NCBI GenBank assembly: GCA_963845975.1
Contig: CAWJUD010000001.1
Span: 2,046,001 to 2,110,000, forward strand
Direction: 5' to 3'
Source: JBEKIK01 sp963845975
GTDB taxonomy: Bacteria > Planctomycetota > Planctomycetia > Pirellulales > Thermoguttaceae
Length of the DNA stretch: 64,000 nucleotides
A program made the translations under genes and the position numbers. Positions within the stretch are counted from its first letter, which is position 1. The number at the start of each line of letters is the position of its first letter. The notes under the pieces were generated by a model. It saw only the letters and a list, made by a program, of their open reading frames with translations. It searched no databases and was not told the DNA's origin. Shown piece by piece: positions 35,599 to 44,959 of the stretch.

Positions 35599-37924
35599 GA
35601 CGATATCTTGGACAACTGCTGCGTAATTTTTCGCGATTTCGGGGCAGGCGTTTGACCATTGCCGGAGGTTTGCTCGCGTCCGGCTGGAATGATGTATTCC
35701 AACAACCGCAGTTCGGCCAGCGAGAGCAGGAAAACCAGCGTCGATTCGGCCCCTTGATTCGCGCTCGGCCCTTCGGTCGATAGTCCGTCGCAGCAGCCGC
35801 CGGTAAGCGAATCGTACAAGGCCGCGCCCACGTCGTTGCGGCCCAGGAACCACTCGAAGGCCCGAATCGCCTCGTGTTTCCACCATGCCTGGCCTGTGAG
35901 GTGGAAGGCGTCGATACACGCCGAAATCGTGGCATGGGCCTCGATGGGCTGCTGATCGAATCGGGCCCGGTTTTCCCCGCGCGGATAAAATCCCTGATTG
36001 CCGACTGGAATAAAGTGACCTTCGCTCGAGGTTTGTACCGAAATCAGCCATTCCAGGCTTTCCAATCCCGCCGCTTCCATGGCCTTATGCTGCATCCCTT
36101 GACCGGAAAGCAAAAGTGCGTGCGGCAGCGAGGCATTGGCATAAGTCAATTGATTCTCGAACCAGTTCCAATCCGGGGAAGCGGTTTTTTTATGGGCTTC
36201 GTACAAACGTTCGGCAAGTGTCGCTCGTATTTCTTGCGCGGCCCGATCGCCGGGAAATTGGCGCAAATATGTGTGCAAAGCGATGAGAGTAAACGTCACC
36301 GAGCGAAGATCGTCAAACTCGCGCAGGTCGGCAGCGTCCGTTCGAACAACCGCGCCGCCGCTCGGCGCAGCCCTTCATGCCGCGACCGGCCCAGCACCGC
36401 GGCCAATCCACACAGAGCCCGGGCGTGGCTGTCTTTCGATCCCATTTCCTCGAGCCAGCGGCGGTCGTAGCCCATGAAGTTGCGGAAGTGGCCGTTTTGA
36501 TCGTTGTAGGCATGCCACAGAAACGCCAGGCACCGGGAAGCCAAGCCGTTAAGTTGGCGCAGGCCTTCCTTGCCCAGTTCTTCCAGTAAAACCGCGAAAA
36601 TCAAGCCCCGGGCGTTATCGTCGGTGGTGTAACCTTCGGAATAGTTGGGCACCGTTCCTATGGCGTGTTGAAGGATGCCCACGTCGTCGGTCATGCGGTG
36701 CAGATGCGAGAGGTTGAAGGGCGGCAGTTCGACCTGTCCGTCGGCAAGCGTTTTGGCGTAGTAAACCACTCGCGGCAGGGCCGCCCGTTCCTGCCACGCC
36801 CGCTCAAAGGTCCGCATATAATCCTGGGCCACCACCGGCCAGATCATGTTTCTGCCGTGAAGGTAGGCTTGCTTGCGCATGGCATGTCGCCGGGTTTCGT
36901 CTCCGATCAAATCGGCGACGGCATGGGCCAGGGCTTTCGGATCGCCGAATGGGACAATAATCCCTTTGCCGTCGGCCAATAATTCTTCGGCGTGCCAATA
37001 GGGAGTGGAAATGACCGCCTTTCCCGCACCCAAGGCGTATGCCAATGTACCGGAGGTGATTTGTTCCTTATTCAGATACGGCGTTACATAAAGGTCGGCG
37101 GTGCCGATGGATTCGATCATCTCTTCCTGGCTCACGAAACGATTGTGGAAGATGACGTTTTGTTCGACCCCCAATTTCCTGGCCATCAATTGCAGGTAAA
37201 GCCGATAAGATTCACCCTCGGATCGGACAACGTGCGGATGCGTTGCGCCCACGACCATGTAGACCGCGTTCGGGCAGTGCTTGAGCACCTCGGGCAGGGC
37301 CTGGATCACGTTCTCGATGCCCTTGTTGCGGCCCAGCAGCCCAAACGTCAAAATTACGAACTTCCCTTCTACTCCAAAATGGTCTTTGTAAAAATTCGGA
37401 TCCGTAAAAGGCATGTCATATATGCCGTGAGGTATGAAAACCACTTTCTCCGGAGAAAAACCATACCGCTCGCGCAAGAATTCGATCCCCTTATCGCTCA
37501 TCGATACAACGCGCTCCGAGCGCTCCACAATCTCCGAAAGCACTTCGCGTTGGATCGGATTGGGCTGGCCGGGAATCGTGTGCAAGGTGGTGATTACCGG
37601 AGCGCGCAGATCGCGAAGCAGCGAAAGGACGTGACTTCCCTCCGGTCCGCCGTATATGCCGAACTCGTGCTGCAGGCAAACGAGGTTTACTTTATTGATG
37701 TTCAAAAAGTCGGCCGCCTGCCGGTACGAGGTAAGATCGTTTTGCCGCAGTTCGAAGCGGACCCGGGGCGGGTAGTTGTAGCCCGCCTCGGTGTCGTTGA
37801 CCGGCACCGCGAAAAAAGTCGCATCCGGAAACTGCGCGGCCAGCGATTCGCACAAATCGGTGGTGAAGGTGGCAATGCCGCATATCCGAGGCAAGTAATT
37901 CCCTACGACGGCGATTCTTTTCAT
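35595..37924 (-). CDS. GT4 glycosyltransferase with C-terminal helical domain, frameshifted
   Basis: About 776 aa when joined. Residues 1 to about 395 form a GT4 (GT-B fold) transferase: VVGNYLPRICGIATFTTDLC, the nucleotide-sugar site ILTFGLLGRNKGIENVIQAL and EELLADGKGIIVPFGDPKAL. From about 400 an alpha/alpha-barrel region follows (YSEGYTTDDNARGLIFAVLL, HFRNFMGYDRRW), the fusion seen in transferases paired with GH130. The frame breaks near plus-strand 36330-36338 and resumes as DDLRSVTFTLIALHTYLRQF, consistent with one missing base. It is coupled to the GH130 gene behind it and divergent from the second GH130. Together they suggest synthesis and phosphorolysis of one mannoside-type oligosaccharide. 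Cytosolic or membrane-associated. Confidence 0.86.
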
Positions 37925-38391
37925 GGCAGTATCCTCCTGCTAAAAAAACAGAAACCATTTCGCTAACCCGCTAAATTGAGCGGGCGGCAACCAAAAGATG
38001 CAGCACTTTGCGCTGATTTTTCCAGGCCTGTATGAAACCTGTAGGAAAAAGGTGTGAATTTCTTTATTCAGGCCTTTAACTCACCAAAACCACACTTCGC
38101 TTGGATTTCCTGATTCTTTCAGCATTCTCGACGTTTTTTGTCGTCAAGTTTTCCTATTCCAAGCAAAACCAACGTATTATTCAAGATGGCAGTAATGTCG
38201 CAATCCCTGTAACTACTATGCTATAAACAAGCGAATCTCCCTGAATTGGCTTGGAAACGACGTAACTGCCACCTTTAGTTCCACGTTATCTAATAATCTT
38301 ACTATAATATATGGATCTAAGCGGCAATAGGCCACCCTCCTATCATGGGGGGCAATGACCCATCAAACACGGTTTATTGTATAATGTTACC
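37925..38391. promoter_or_regulatory. Divergent promoter region of the GT4/GH130 locus
   Basis: About 470 bases between the two divergent units. A candidate -10 TATAAT at 38303-38308 lies 18 bases after TTCCAC (38279-38284), a weak -35, and would serve the plus-strand GH130. A second TATAAT (38381-38386) is too close to the start codon. No palindrome or riboswitch-like fold is evident. Confidence 0.35.
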
Positions 38392-39873
38392 ATGGAAACC
38401 ATGAAAAAGCATGCCGGTCGTAATTCTTTGAAGGTTCATCGTTTGCCGATCCGGCTTGAAAACGACATTCGCCGGGTAATTACACGTCCATTCGACCCCG
38501 GTGGCGAAACGCGCGTACGCAAGATCATCGATCGCGTCGCCGGACTATCGGATACGGAAGTCGATGGCGTTTTGGACCAGGTGCTGGAAAAATTCCAAGG
38601 CCGCCACAAACAGATCACGGCCGTTTTTGACGAGCATTATCAAGCCGCCGCCGCCCTGGTCGGCGAAACCGACAACGTCTCGGCCAAAAAGCGCTTGTTG
38701 ATCGGCTCCTATCTCACCGCGGAGTATTCGATCGAGTCGGCCGCGCTGTTTAATCCGTCCATCGTCAAGCATCGCAACCAATGGAATCTTCCCAAGGGCG
38801 CGGTCCGCTTCATCATGAGTTTTCGCGCCACCGGCGAAGGGCATCTTTCCTCGATCGTTTTTCGCGACGGGATTCTCTATGCCGATCATAAGATCCGCAT
38901 GGAGCCGCCCAGCCGTTATTCGCACCGCGTGCGGACTTCGCCCGATCACCAATACGAAAAACATCTTTTCCACCAAAAACTCCGCGACATTGTCGTAGAC
39001 GAGACGACGGCCGGCGCGGTGATGAATCTGCTGCCCGATTATTTTACCTTCAGCGAACTCGAACGCGCCATTGCCAAGGCGGCCGAAACGGCCCCTGAAA
39101 AACTGGTTTACGATCAAGCCCGCAACAGCATGTTATTGCTGGCAAGATCGAATTATCAATTGGAGCTATCCAAAGACGCCGAGGCGGCCGAAGTGGTAAT
39201 CTTCCCCCAAAGCAGCAACGAACGCTACGGAATCGAGGATTTGAGGATGGTCAATTTTGTCGACGACGACGGCTCGACCACCTACTTCGGCACCTATACC
39301 GCCTTCGACGGTTATCGTATGCTGCCGCAGCTCATGGAAACCACCGATTTCCTCCGCATCGGCATACATACTTTAAACGGCGCCCGGGCGCAAAACAAAG
39401 GCATGGCCCTGTTTCCCCGCCGCATCAACGGCCATTACGCCATGTGCTCCCGCGTGGACGGCGAAAATCTTTATATCATGTACTCCGATATCGTCCACTT
39501 CTGGGAAACCGCCGAACTCCTGCAAACGCCCAAATCTTCCTGGGAATTCGTGCAGATCGGCAATTGCGGCTCGCCCCTGGAAACGCCCGAGGGCTGGCTG
39601 CTTTTGACCCACGGCGTCGGCCCCATGCGGACCTATTGCATCGGCGCCATGCTCCTGGATCTAAAGGATCCCCTGAAAGTCATCGGCCACCTGGACCAGC
39701 CGCTGATCACCGCCACCGAGGAAGAGCGCGACGGTTACGTGCCCAACGTGGTCTATACCTGCGGGGCAATGATCCACGACGACCATCTTTACATCCCCTT
39801 TTCCACTTCCGACCACGTCACCCGCTTCGCCTACGTCTCGCTTCCCAGCCTCCTGGAACGACTGCTGGGATAA
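38392..39873 (+). CDS. GH130 family protein (second copy, long form)
   Basis: Protein of 493 aa from ATG 38392; an in-frame TTG at 38377 or ATG 38401 is also possible. The N-terminal 180 residues are helical (a region present in the longer, mannosylglucose-type GH130 branch). The propeller follows with NERYGIEDLRMVNFVDDDGS, TTYFGTYTAFDGYRM, NGHYAMCSRVDGENL and CGSPLETPEGWLLLTHGVG, ending in HLYIPFSTSDHVTRF. This differs clearly from the short GH130 at 34628, so the pair probably acts on different linkages or chain lengths. The candidate catalytic acid lies in the GIEDLR segment. No signal peptide. Confidence 0.88.
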   Translation: METMKKHAGRNSLKVHRLPIRLENDIRRVITRPFDPGGETRVRKIIDRVAGLSDTEVDGVLDQVLEKFQGRHKQITAVFDEHYQAAAALVGETDNVSAKKRLLIGSYLTAEYSIESAALFNPSIVKHRNQWNLPKGAVRFIMSFRATGEGHLSSIVFRDGILYADHKIRMEPPSRYSHRVRTSPDHQYEKHLFHQKLRDIVVDETTAGAVMNLLPDYFTFSELERAIAKAAETAPEKLVYDQARNSMLLLARSNYQLELSKDAEAAEVVIFPQSSNERYGIEDLRMVNFVDDDGSTTYFGTYTAFDGYRMLPQLMETTDFLRIGIHTLNGARAQNKGMALFPRRINGHYAMCSRVDGENLYIMYSDIVHFWETAELLQTPKSSWEFVQIGNCGSPLETPEGWLLLTHGVGPMRTYCIGAMLLDLKDPLKVIGHLDQPLITATEEERDGYVPNVVYTCGAMIHDDHLYIPFSTSDHVTRFAYVSLPSLLERLLG

Positions 39874-40067
39874 GCGCCTTTATACGGCATTTTAGTTGTA
39901 CCTAAATTATGGATAACTGATTCAAAAAAATCGAGACTTTAGCATGAATAAACCCAGGGTTTGCAACTCGTGGGATTAGATGGATTTAACACTTGGCCCC
40001 GTGACAACGATTTCCCGAGTCTCAATAAAGGCGACCGGGGGGCGAGAATTTAAAAGGCAATTATCAT

Positions 40068-40805
40068 CTAGAACTCCACTTCCATCAAATCTTCGCCGAT
40101 TTCGGTGCGGGGGAAGATTTTTTGGACGGTGGATAGATCGGCGGGATAATCGGGTGCAAGCAGGGGATTGAGGTGGGTGAGGATCAGGCGGCCGACGCTG
40201 GCCGCCCGGGCGACCTCGGCTGTCGGCGTGAGGCAACTGTGACCGTATTTCACCGCCAGATCGGCGCGGCTGTCGGGATAAAAACATTCATGGACCAATA
40301 GATTCACGCCGCGGATTTTTTCCACGTATGCGGCGTCCGCGGCGGCAGTGGTGTCGGTTATATAGGCCATGCTGTGACCGGGCCAATCCAACCGGAAACC
40401 AAGCGATCCGCCGGGATGCTCCAAAGGGAAGTGCGTCAACCGCCCGCCGTCGGCAAGCATCGTCTGTTCGCCCAAAGGTTTCAGATCGAAAGACGGCCGA
40501 ACGGACAAGTCGTGATAAAAAAGATGTTTATCGACCGCGTATAGTTTCTCGGGCATGCCATGGACGGTCACTCGACGCAGGGGATGCTCCCACATCACGC
40601 TGAATAAATAGGTTAAACCAATGACGTGATCCAAATGGGCATGTGTAAGAAAAATATCCAACTCATCGGTCTGCAGATATCTGCCCAGCCGGTACATGCC
40701 CGTCCCGGCGTCCAGGACCACTCCGCACGACGGAATCGCCAGGCACGGCGTGTGCCGCCGATCGCTGGGATGATATCCGGAGGTGCCCAGGATGACGAGT
40801 TTCAT
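40068..40805 (-). CDS. MBL-fold hydrolase, RNase Z-like
   Basis: Metallo-beta-lactamase fold protein of 245 aa. The metal-binding motif THAHLDHVIG (about 80-89) binds two zinc ions; a conserved Asp (YITDTTAAADA) and the final His (LILTHLNPLL) complete the site. Overall order fits the RNase Z/ElaC branch or the related phosphodiesterases, but the flexible exosite arm that tRNase Z uses is short, so cyclic nucleotide or generic phosphodiester cleavage is equally possible. ATG 40805 (MKLVILGTSGYHPSDRR) is the family start; the frame continues upstream into repeat DNA. Confidence 0.85.
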   Translation of the reverse strand: MKLVILGTSGYHPSDRRHTPCLAIPSCGVVLDAGTGMYRLGRYLQTDELDIFLTHAHLDHVIGLTYLFSVMWEHPLRRVTVHGMPEKLYAVDKHLFYHDLSVRPSFDLKPLGEQTMLADGGRLTHFPLEHPGGSLGFRLDWPGHSMAYITDTTAAADAAYVEKIRGVNLLVHECFYPDSRADLAVKYGHSCLTPTAEVARAASVGRLILTHLNPLLAPDYPADLSTVQKIFPRTEIGEDLMEVEF

Positions 40806-40863
40806 GGGAATGGGTTGGGGATTAGCGATTAGTTGGCGGTGGACGGTGGTCGGCGGACAGCGC

Positions 40864-40911
40864 GAAACCGCAAGCGGTTTCATTCAACCCTGCGAAACCG
40901 CAAGCGGATTC
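40864..40911. repeat. Two tandem copies of the GAAACCGC repeat
   Basis: GAAACCGCAAGCGGTTTC at 40864-40881 and the one-mismatch copy GAAACCGCAAGCGGATTC at 40894-40911, both flanked by CATT. This is the densest occurrence of the family in the window. Downstream to 41017 a degenerate TTCATCC stretch follows. Confidence 0.72.
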
Positions 40912-41017
40912 ATTGGTTTATTCAACATTCAGCGTTCTTTGTTCGACACTCATTATTTTATCATTCATCCCTTATCATTCATCCCTCATCCTTTTGATTT
41001 TCCTTTGCCTCAGTTCA

Positions 41018-44000
41018 TTATTTCTGCTGTTGGAACAAGCGGTCCAGGCCTTTGTTTAGCCCTTCTTCCAGCATATTTTGCGCGGCTTTTTTGATGAACT
41101 GGCGGCTGAGTTGTTCCATTACAGACCGGTCGAGTTGCGGTTTTTGCAGGGTTCCGGCAATGGGGATGCGGATGGTCTGATCTTTTAAGCCCGGGGCAAG
41201 GGGATTATTTTCCAGCCACTTGGGCGGCACGGGCATCTCGGTCATGACCGCCAGGGTCTGGTCCAAGCCCACCGACCCGTAGGTGCGAATCGTAAAATCG
41301 GGGAAGATCAATTCCATGTCCTTATGATATATCCGGCCATCGACCATTTGGAAGGGCACGACCCCTTCGCGACGGAGTTTGGCCGGAGTCTCTCGACCCA
41401 TCAAGACCGCCAGTTCGCGGATCAGCGGGCCTGGCCCGATCTCTATCGAATGAATAATAAACTTTCCTGCAAATGTGCCTTTGGCCGGATCGCTAAGCGG
41501 TATGCGGCAACTGTCCATGTCGATGGAAAAGGCGCCTTGGGCCGACGTTACTTCGGCCAGCACCGGTGCAATGAATTTAAGAAAGAATGCACACATGCGT
41601 GGATTGATTTGCACCTGGCGCACCAACGGGCCGGGCGGCAATGCGAGTTCCATGGGCTGGGGCGATAGGCGGATCTTCGGGGCCAAGTACACCTTTCCCC
41701 GACTGACGTCCAACTCCGTGGATTCGATCTGCAATACTCCGCCGGCCAGCACGGGCTTTATTTCGCCCGGCCCGACCTGGAAACCGTAAATGTCGGCGGC
41801 GTTCCATTTAAGCGCGGCATTGGCCTGACCGGATGCCAATGACAACGGCCCGCGCCACGAGGCAGGAGAGGCCCCGCGCCCGGCAATGAGGATGTTCGGA
41901 CCCAAGTACGGGCGCAACAGGCCGCAGAGCCTGTCTAAATCGTAGCTCACTTGCCCGCTAATGTCGGCCTGTGATTGATTGTCGACTTGCGCGTACCGGC
42001 CCGCGGCCGCGGCGGCCACGAAGCTGGAGGCGATTTGGGCTTGTTCCAGCCGGATCAGCCCGGAGTGGGTTTCGTAATCGCCGCGCGCCGACATGCGGAT
42101 CAGCGGTTCTTGAAATTTTCCGCCTGAGGAATCGGCCATGACCAGGTTGTTGACGTCCGCTGCCGCTTCGTATTGAATCAGGTTGGAGGCTTGCTTGAAT
42201 TGCAGGTTGCCGACCAGTTGCCCGCCCATGGCCCAGGACGGCGGTTTTGTGCGATCGGCGAACCATTGGCTCAAGCGTCCGAGGTCGCCCTGATATTTAA
42301 CCGTGCCGCTGATTTCAAACGGCCCGTTTTGCGGCATGGCCATGAGGAAATTGTCGGCCTGAACCGCCAGGCTGGTAGTAGCTAAGGCGGCAGGGGCAAG
42401 TTGCAGGCGGTATTGTGCCTGGTTCCACGATCCAGCCGCCGAAAGTTCGACCTCCGGTTCCTGCATGTTTATGTACGGCGAGGCCAAGGCGAATTGCGTG
42501 CAATGGATTTTTGCCTGGCCGATGTTTATGCCGTCTTTTGAGGCCGTCGCCTGAACGTCGAGGTCGGCGCCGCCTGACAGACTCCAATTCGAAAGCGGCA
42601 AGAACGACCCTGCCCGGGCGGTCCAATTCTGCAATTGGCCCTGCAACAGCACGCGGACCGGCCAGATGCCGCCCTGTTTCAGATCGGCGACCGGTTGCAG
42701 CAACTGCGCGGTCAGCCGATCGTCGCCGGCCTGGACGTTCAGCGCGGCGGAGTCCAGCCGGGTGTTGGTTGTTCCGTCGGTTTTGCCCTTGGCCGAACAA
42801 TACAGGAGCAGATTTTCTTCCCGCCAGGGCTGCTTGTCGGGCAAGACCACTTGAAGATTGTGGAGTTGCAGTTCGGCGTCGGCGCTGAACTGCTGCTGCG
42901 GATCACGCCGCCAATTCACATTGCCGAAGCCGTCGCCGGCGAGTTGTACGTTGCCCAGATCGACGAACTGTTGCAATTTGTCGGCAAGTTCCTTGAGATT
43001 CAAACTGAGCGAGGCGGCCATGTTGTCGGCCGTGCCGGCGGCGTGAATCTTGAGAAAATCGGATTCGCATTGCAGGCTATCGACAACTGGCCCCTGAGCC
43101 GTGTTGTGTGCGTCCAGCACCAAAGTGATCGGGTTTGGCCAGGAGAACTGCCGGCTGTTGTTTATCGCCACGAGATTATCAGTGGCGATCTGCCCGTGCA
43201 GGATTATGACATTTTGACCGTCGCCGCCTGCCTGGCGCCGGCTGGATAAAGCCAGTTGCACCTGGCCGGAGGTGATCTGCGTTTCCTTGCGGATGTGGAG
43301 CGTTGAGGGCAGCATCGCCGCCAGCCGGGCAAGATCCACGTTTCCGGCAATTTCGTACTGGTTCGTGTTTCCGGATACTGTGAAATTGCCCAAATCGCAG
43401 GCAATTTCGCTTTTTTCGACGTCCAGGCCGGCATCCGTCATGCTGATCTGACCGGAGGCGCTGAGTTGCCTCATTTGCACGCAATCAGTTCCCAGCATCG
43501 CGGCGGCAAAGGCAAAACCTTCCGTCTGAAGTTCGGCCTTGACGATTGTTTTTCCCGGCGCTTTATCGCCGCCCCAAATCGCGTGCACGCTGCAATTCAA
43601 CCGGCCGTCGAGCCTGGCTTGGGGCAAATACCGGGCGACAAACGATTGAGCCGCCGCCAACGGCAAACTTTCGGACTGCAGCGTTATGTCGCCGCAGTCT
43701 TTCGACTTGTCGTCCGGCGAGGATGTCATCGCCAAGTCGGCGGCCAGTTTACCCGGCTGCCGGGCGTCGGACAGCTCGGCCGAGGCCTTTATGGTCATTG
43801 CCTGGGCCGCATCGGCCGGCATGCTCAAGTCCACGTTGACCTTGTCGATCTGCCAGCTTTGCTTTGTCGATTGGTCGATGATTTTTACCGTGCCATCGAC
43901 GACCGCCAGGTCGATCGCCACGCTTGTGGACGACTTTTTTTCCGGAGTTTCGCTCTTGAAATTTGCCAGCAGGTCTTCCACGTTGCTGCCGCCCTCGCGC

Positions 44001-44416
44001 AAGACGAGCGAGACGACGGGCTTTTCCACGCGGAATTGGCCCAGTTGCGTATAGTTTCGCAGTATCGCCAAAAGCGATTTATCGCTGGAAATTTTTTCCA
44101 CCTCGACGACGGCCTGATTCTGCTCGTCGCGTATCGCAACGCCATTGATCGTAATGGGCGAGAGCCAGCCCAGCGATGCCGATTGGATCGAGATCGAACA
44201 CTTCATGCTGCCCGAGGCCTTGCGAACGATCCAGCCCAACATCGGCGTATTGACGACAATGGCGGGCAGGAACCAGGCCAAAACCGCCAGCCCGACGAGA
44301 AACATACCCAGCCGCCAAGTCCAGCGTTTATGCCGTGGCTTTGCCTGCGGGATTTTTTCGCGTATCTCCTGGTTGTGATACCGTTCTCGCCTTTCCACTC
44401 TGGCGCCCGTGGCCAT
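41018..44416 (-). CDS. AsmA-like envelope protein (DUF748 type)
   Basis: Protein of 1132 aa. A cytoplasmic tail rich in Arg/Lys precedes one signal-anchor helix (LGMFLVGLAVLAWFLPAIVV, about 37-56), and the rest is a long periplasmic region of repeated beta strands of the AsmA/VPS13-like kind that can form a lipid-conducting groove. The start (MKCSISIQSASLGWLSPITI) and end (LEEGLNKGLDRLFQQ) match large AsmA-like proteins that bridge inner and outer membranes. AGGAGG lies six bases before the ATG. No transport partner genes are adjacent. Likely phospholipid or polymer delivery to the outer membrane, by analogy. Confidence 0.8.
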   Translation of the reverse strand: MATGARVERRERYHNQEIREKIPQAKPRHKRWTWRLGMFLVGLAVLAWFLPAIVVNTPMLGWIVRKASGSMKCSISIQSASLGWLSPITINGVAIRDEQNQAVVEVEKISSDKSLLAILRNYTQLGQFRVEKPVVSLVLREGGSNVEDLLANFKSETPEKKSSTSVAIDLAVVDGTVKIIDQSTKQSWQIDKVNVDLSMPADAAQAMTIKASAELSDARQPGKLAADLAMTSSPDDKSKDCGDITLQSESLPLAAAQSFVARYLPQARLDGRLNCSVHAIWGGDKAPGKTIVKAELQTEGFAFAAAMLGTDCVQMRQLSASGQISMTDAGLDVEKSEIACDLGNFTVSGNTNQYEIAGNVDLARLAAMLPSTLHIRKETQITSGQVQLALSSRRQAGGDGQNVIILHGQIATDNLVAINNSRQFSWPNPITLVLDAHNTAQGPVVDSLQCESDFLKIHAAGTADNMAASLSLNLKELADKLQQFVDLGNVQLAGDGFGNVNWRRDPQQQFSADAELQLHNLQVVLPDKQPWREENLLLYCSAKGKTDGTTNTRLDSAALNVQAGDDRLTAQLLQPVADLKQGGIWPVRVLLQGQLQNWTARAGSFLPLSNWSLSGGADLDVQATASKDGINIGQAKIHCTQFALASPYINMQEPEVELSAAGSWNQAQYRLQLAPAALATTSLAVQADNFLMAMPQNGPFEISGTVKYQGDLGRLSQWFADRTKPPSWAMGGQLVGNLQFKQASNLIQYEAAADVNNLVMADSSGGKFQEPLIRMSARGDYETHSGLIRLEQAQIASSFVAAAAAGRYAQVDNQSQADISGQVSYDLDRLCGLLRPYLGPNILIAGRGASPASWRGPLSLASGQANAALKWNAADIYGFQVGPGEIKPVLAGGVLQIESTELDVSRGKVYLAPKIRLSPQPMELALPPGPLVRQVQINPRMCAFFLKFIAPVLAEVTSAQGAFSIDMDSCRIPLSDPAKGTFAGKFIIHSIEIGPGPLIRELAVLMGRETPAKLRREGVVPFQMVDGRIYHKDMELIFPDFTIRTYGSVGLDQTLAVMTEMPVPPKWLENNPLAPGLKDQTIRIPIAGTLQKPQLDRSVMEQLSRQFIKKAAQNMLEEGLNKGLDRLFQQQK

Positions 44417-44472
44417 ATCGCACCTCCTGGCTTGGCTGGTTATTAGTTCTCGGTTTTCAGTTTACAGTACTC

Positions 44473-44591
44473 AGAGGTTGTGAATTTTTTAAGTTCCGTT
44501 TCCAAGGGCACAACCTGTAGGGTGCGTGAAACGCACCGTCTCCAACAGTTTGTGGTGCGTTTCACGCACCCTACAAAAATTCACAACCTCT
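44473..44591. repeat. Nested inverted-repeat element (119 bp)
   Basis: Outer 17-bp arms (AGAGGTTGTGAATTTTT at 44473-44489 and its complement 44575-44591) enclose perfect 21-bp inner arms at 44517-44537 and 44554-44574, centred on GGTGCGTGAAACGCACC. Each inner arm is itself a hairpin. Layout and size match the element at 3145-3270, though the sequence differs. It lies upstream of the AsmA-like gene start. Confidence 0.85.
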
Positions 44592-44818
44592 CAGTTGAGC
44601 ATACTGAGTTCTTAATATCCCTGTATCCTTGCGGTTGTCATCTAAAATAGATGCTAGCATTGCAAGCGTGAATAACGCATTTGGGGCCACAGATTTTAGC
44701 GAGAAACCCGCTGCGGGGCCAGAGAGAAAAGAGCGCGGATTTTATCTGGTTAACACGCCCCGCCGTTATCTCGTTCCCACTCTCCGGCGTGGGAATGAAA
44801 TATCGGTACACACGATAT

Positions 44819-44914
44819 TTTTCCCTAGCCCAGGCGTTTACGCTTATGGCTTTTCCCTAGCCCAGGCGTTTACGCCTGTGGCTTTTCCCTAGCCCAGGCG
44901 TTTACGCCTGTGGT
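44819..44914. repeat. Three 32-bp tandem repeats
   Basis: Three perfectly phased 32-base units (44819-44850, 44851-44882, 44883-44914), each containing CCCAGGCGTTTACGCCTGTGG with the palindrome AGGCGTTTACGCCT. Unit one differs at two bases (CTTATGG). The stretch 44417-44959 has no supported gene; an 87-codon frame over it is made of repeat DNA. Confidence 0.8.
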
Positions 44915-44959
44915 TTAAGGGCGAACAATTTTTTCCGTTGATCCCCTTTAGGGGATTGA

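Noticed and set aside
44629..44892. Plus-strand frame of 87 codons
   Set aside because: Its second half is translated repeat DNA (32-bp tandem units), with no ribosome site.
44473..44914. CRISPR array from regularly spaced repeats
   Set aside because: Units are directly adjacent without unique spacers and no cas gene is present.
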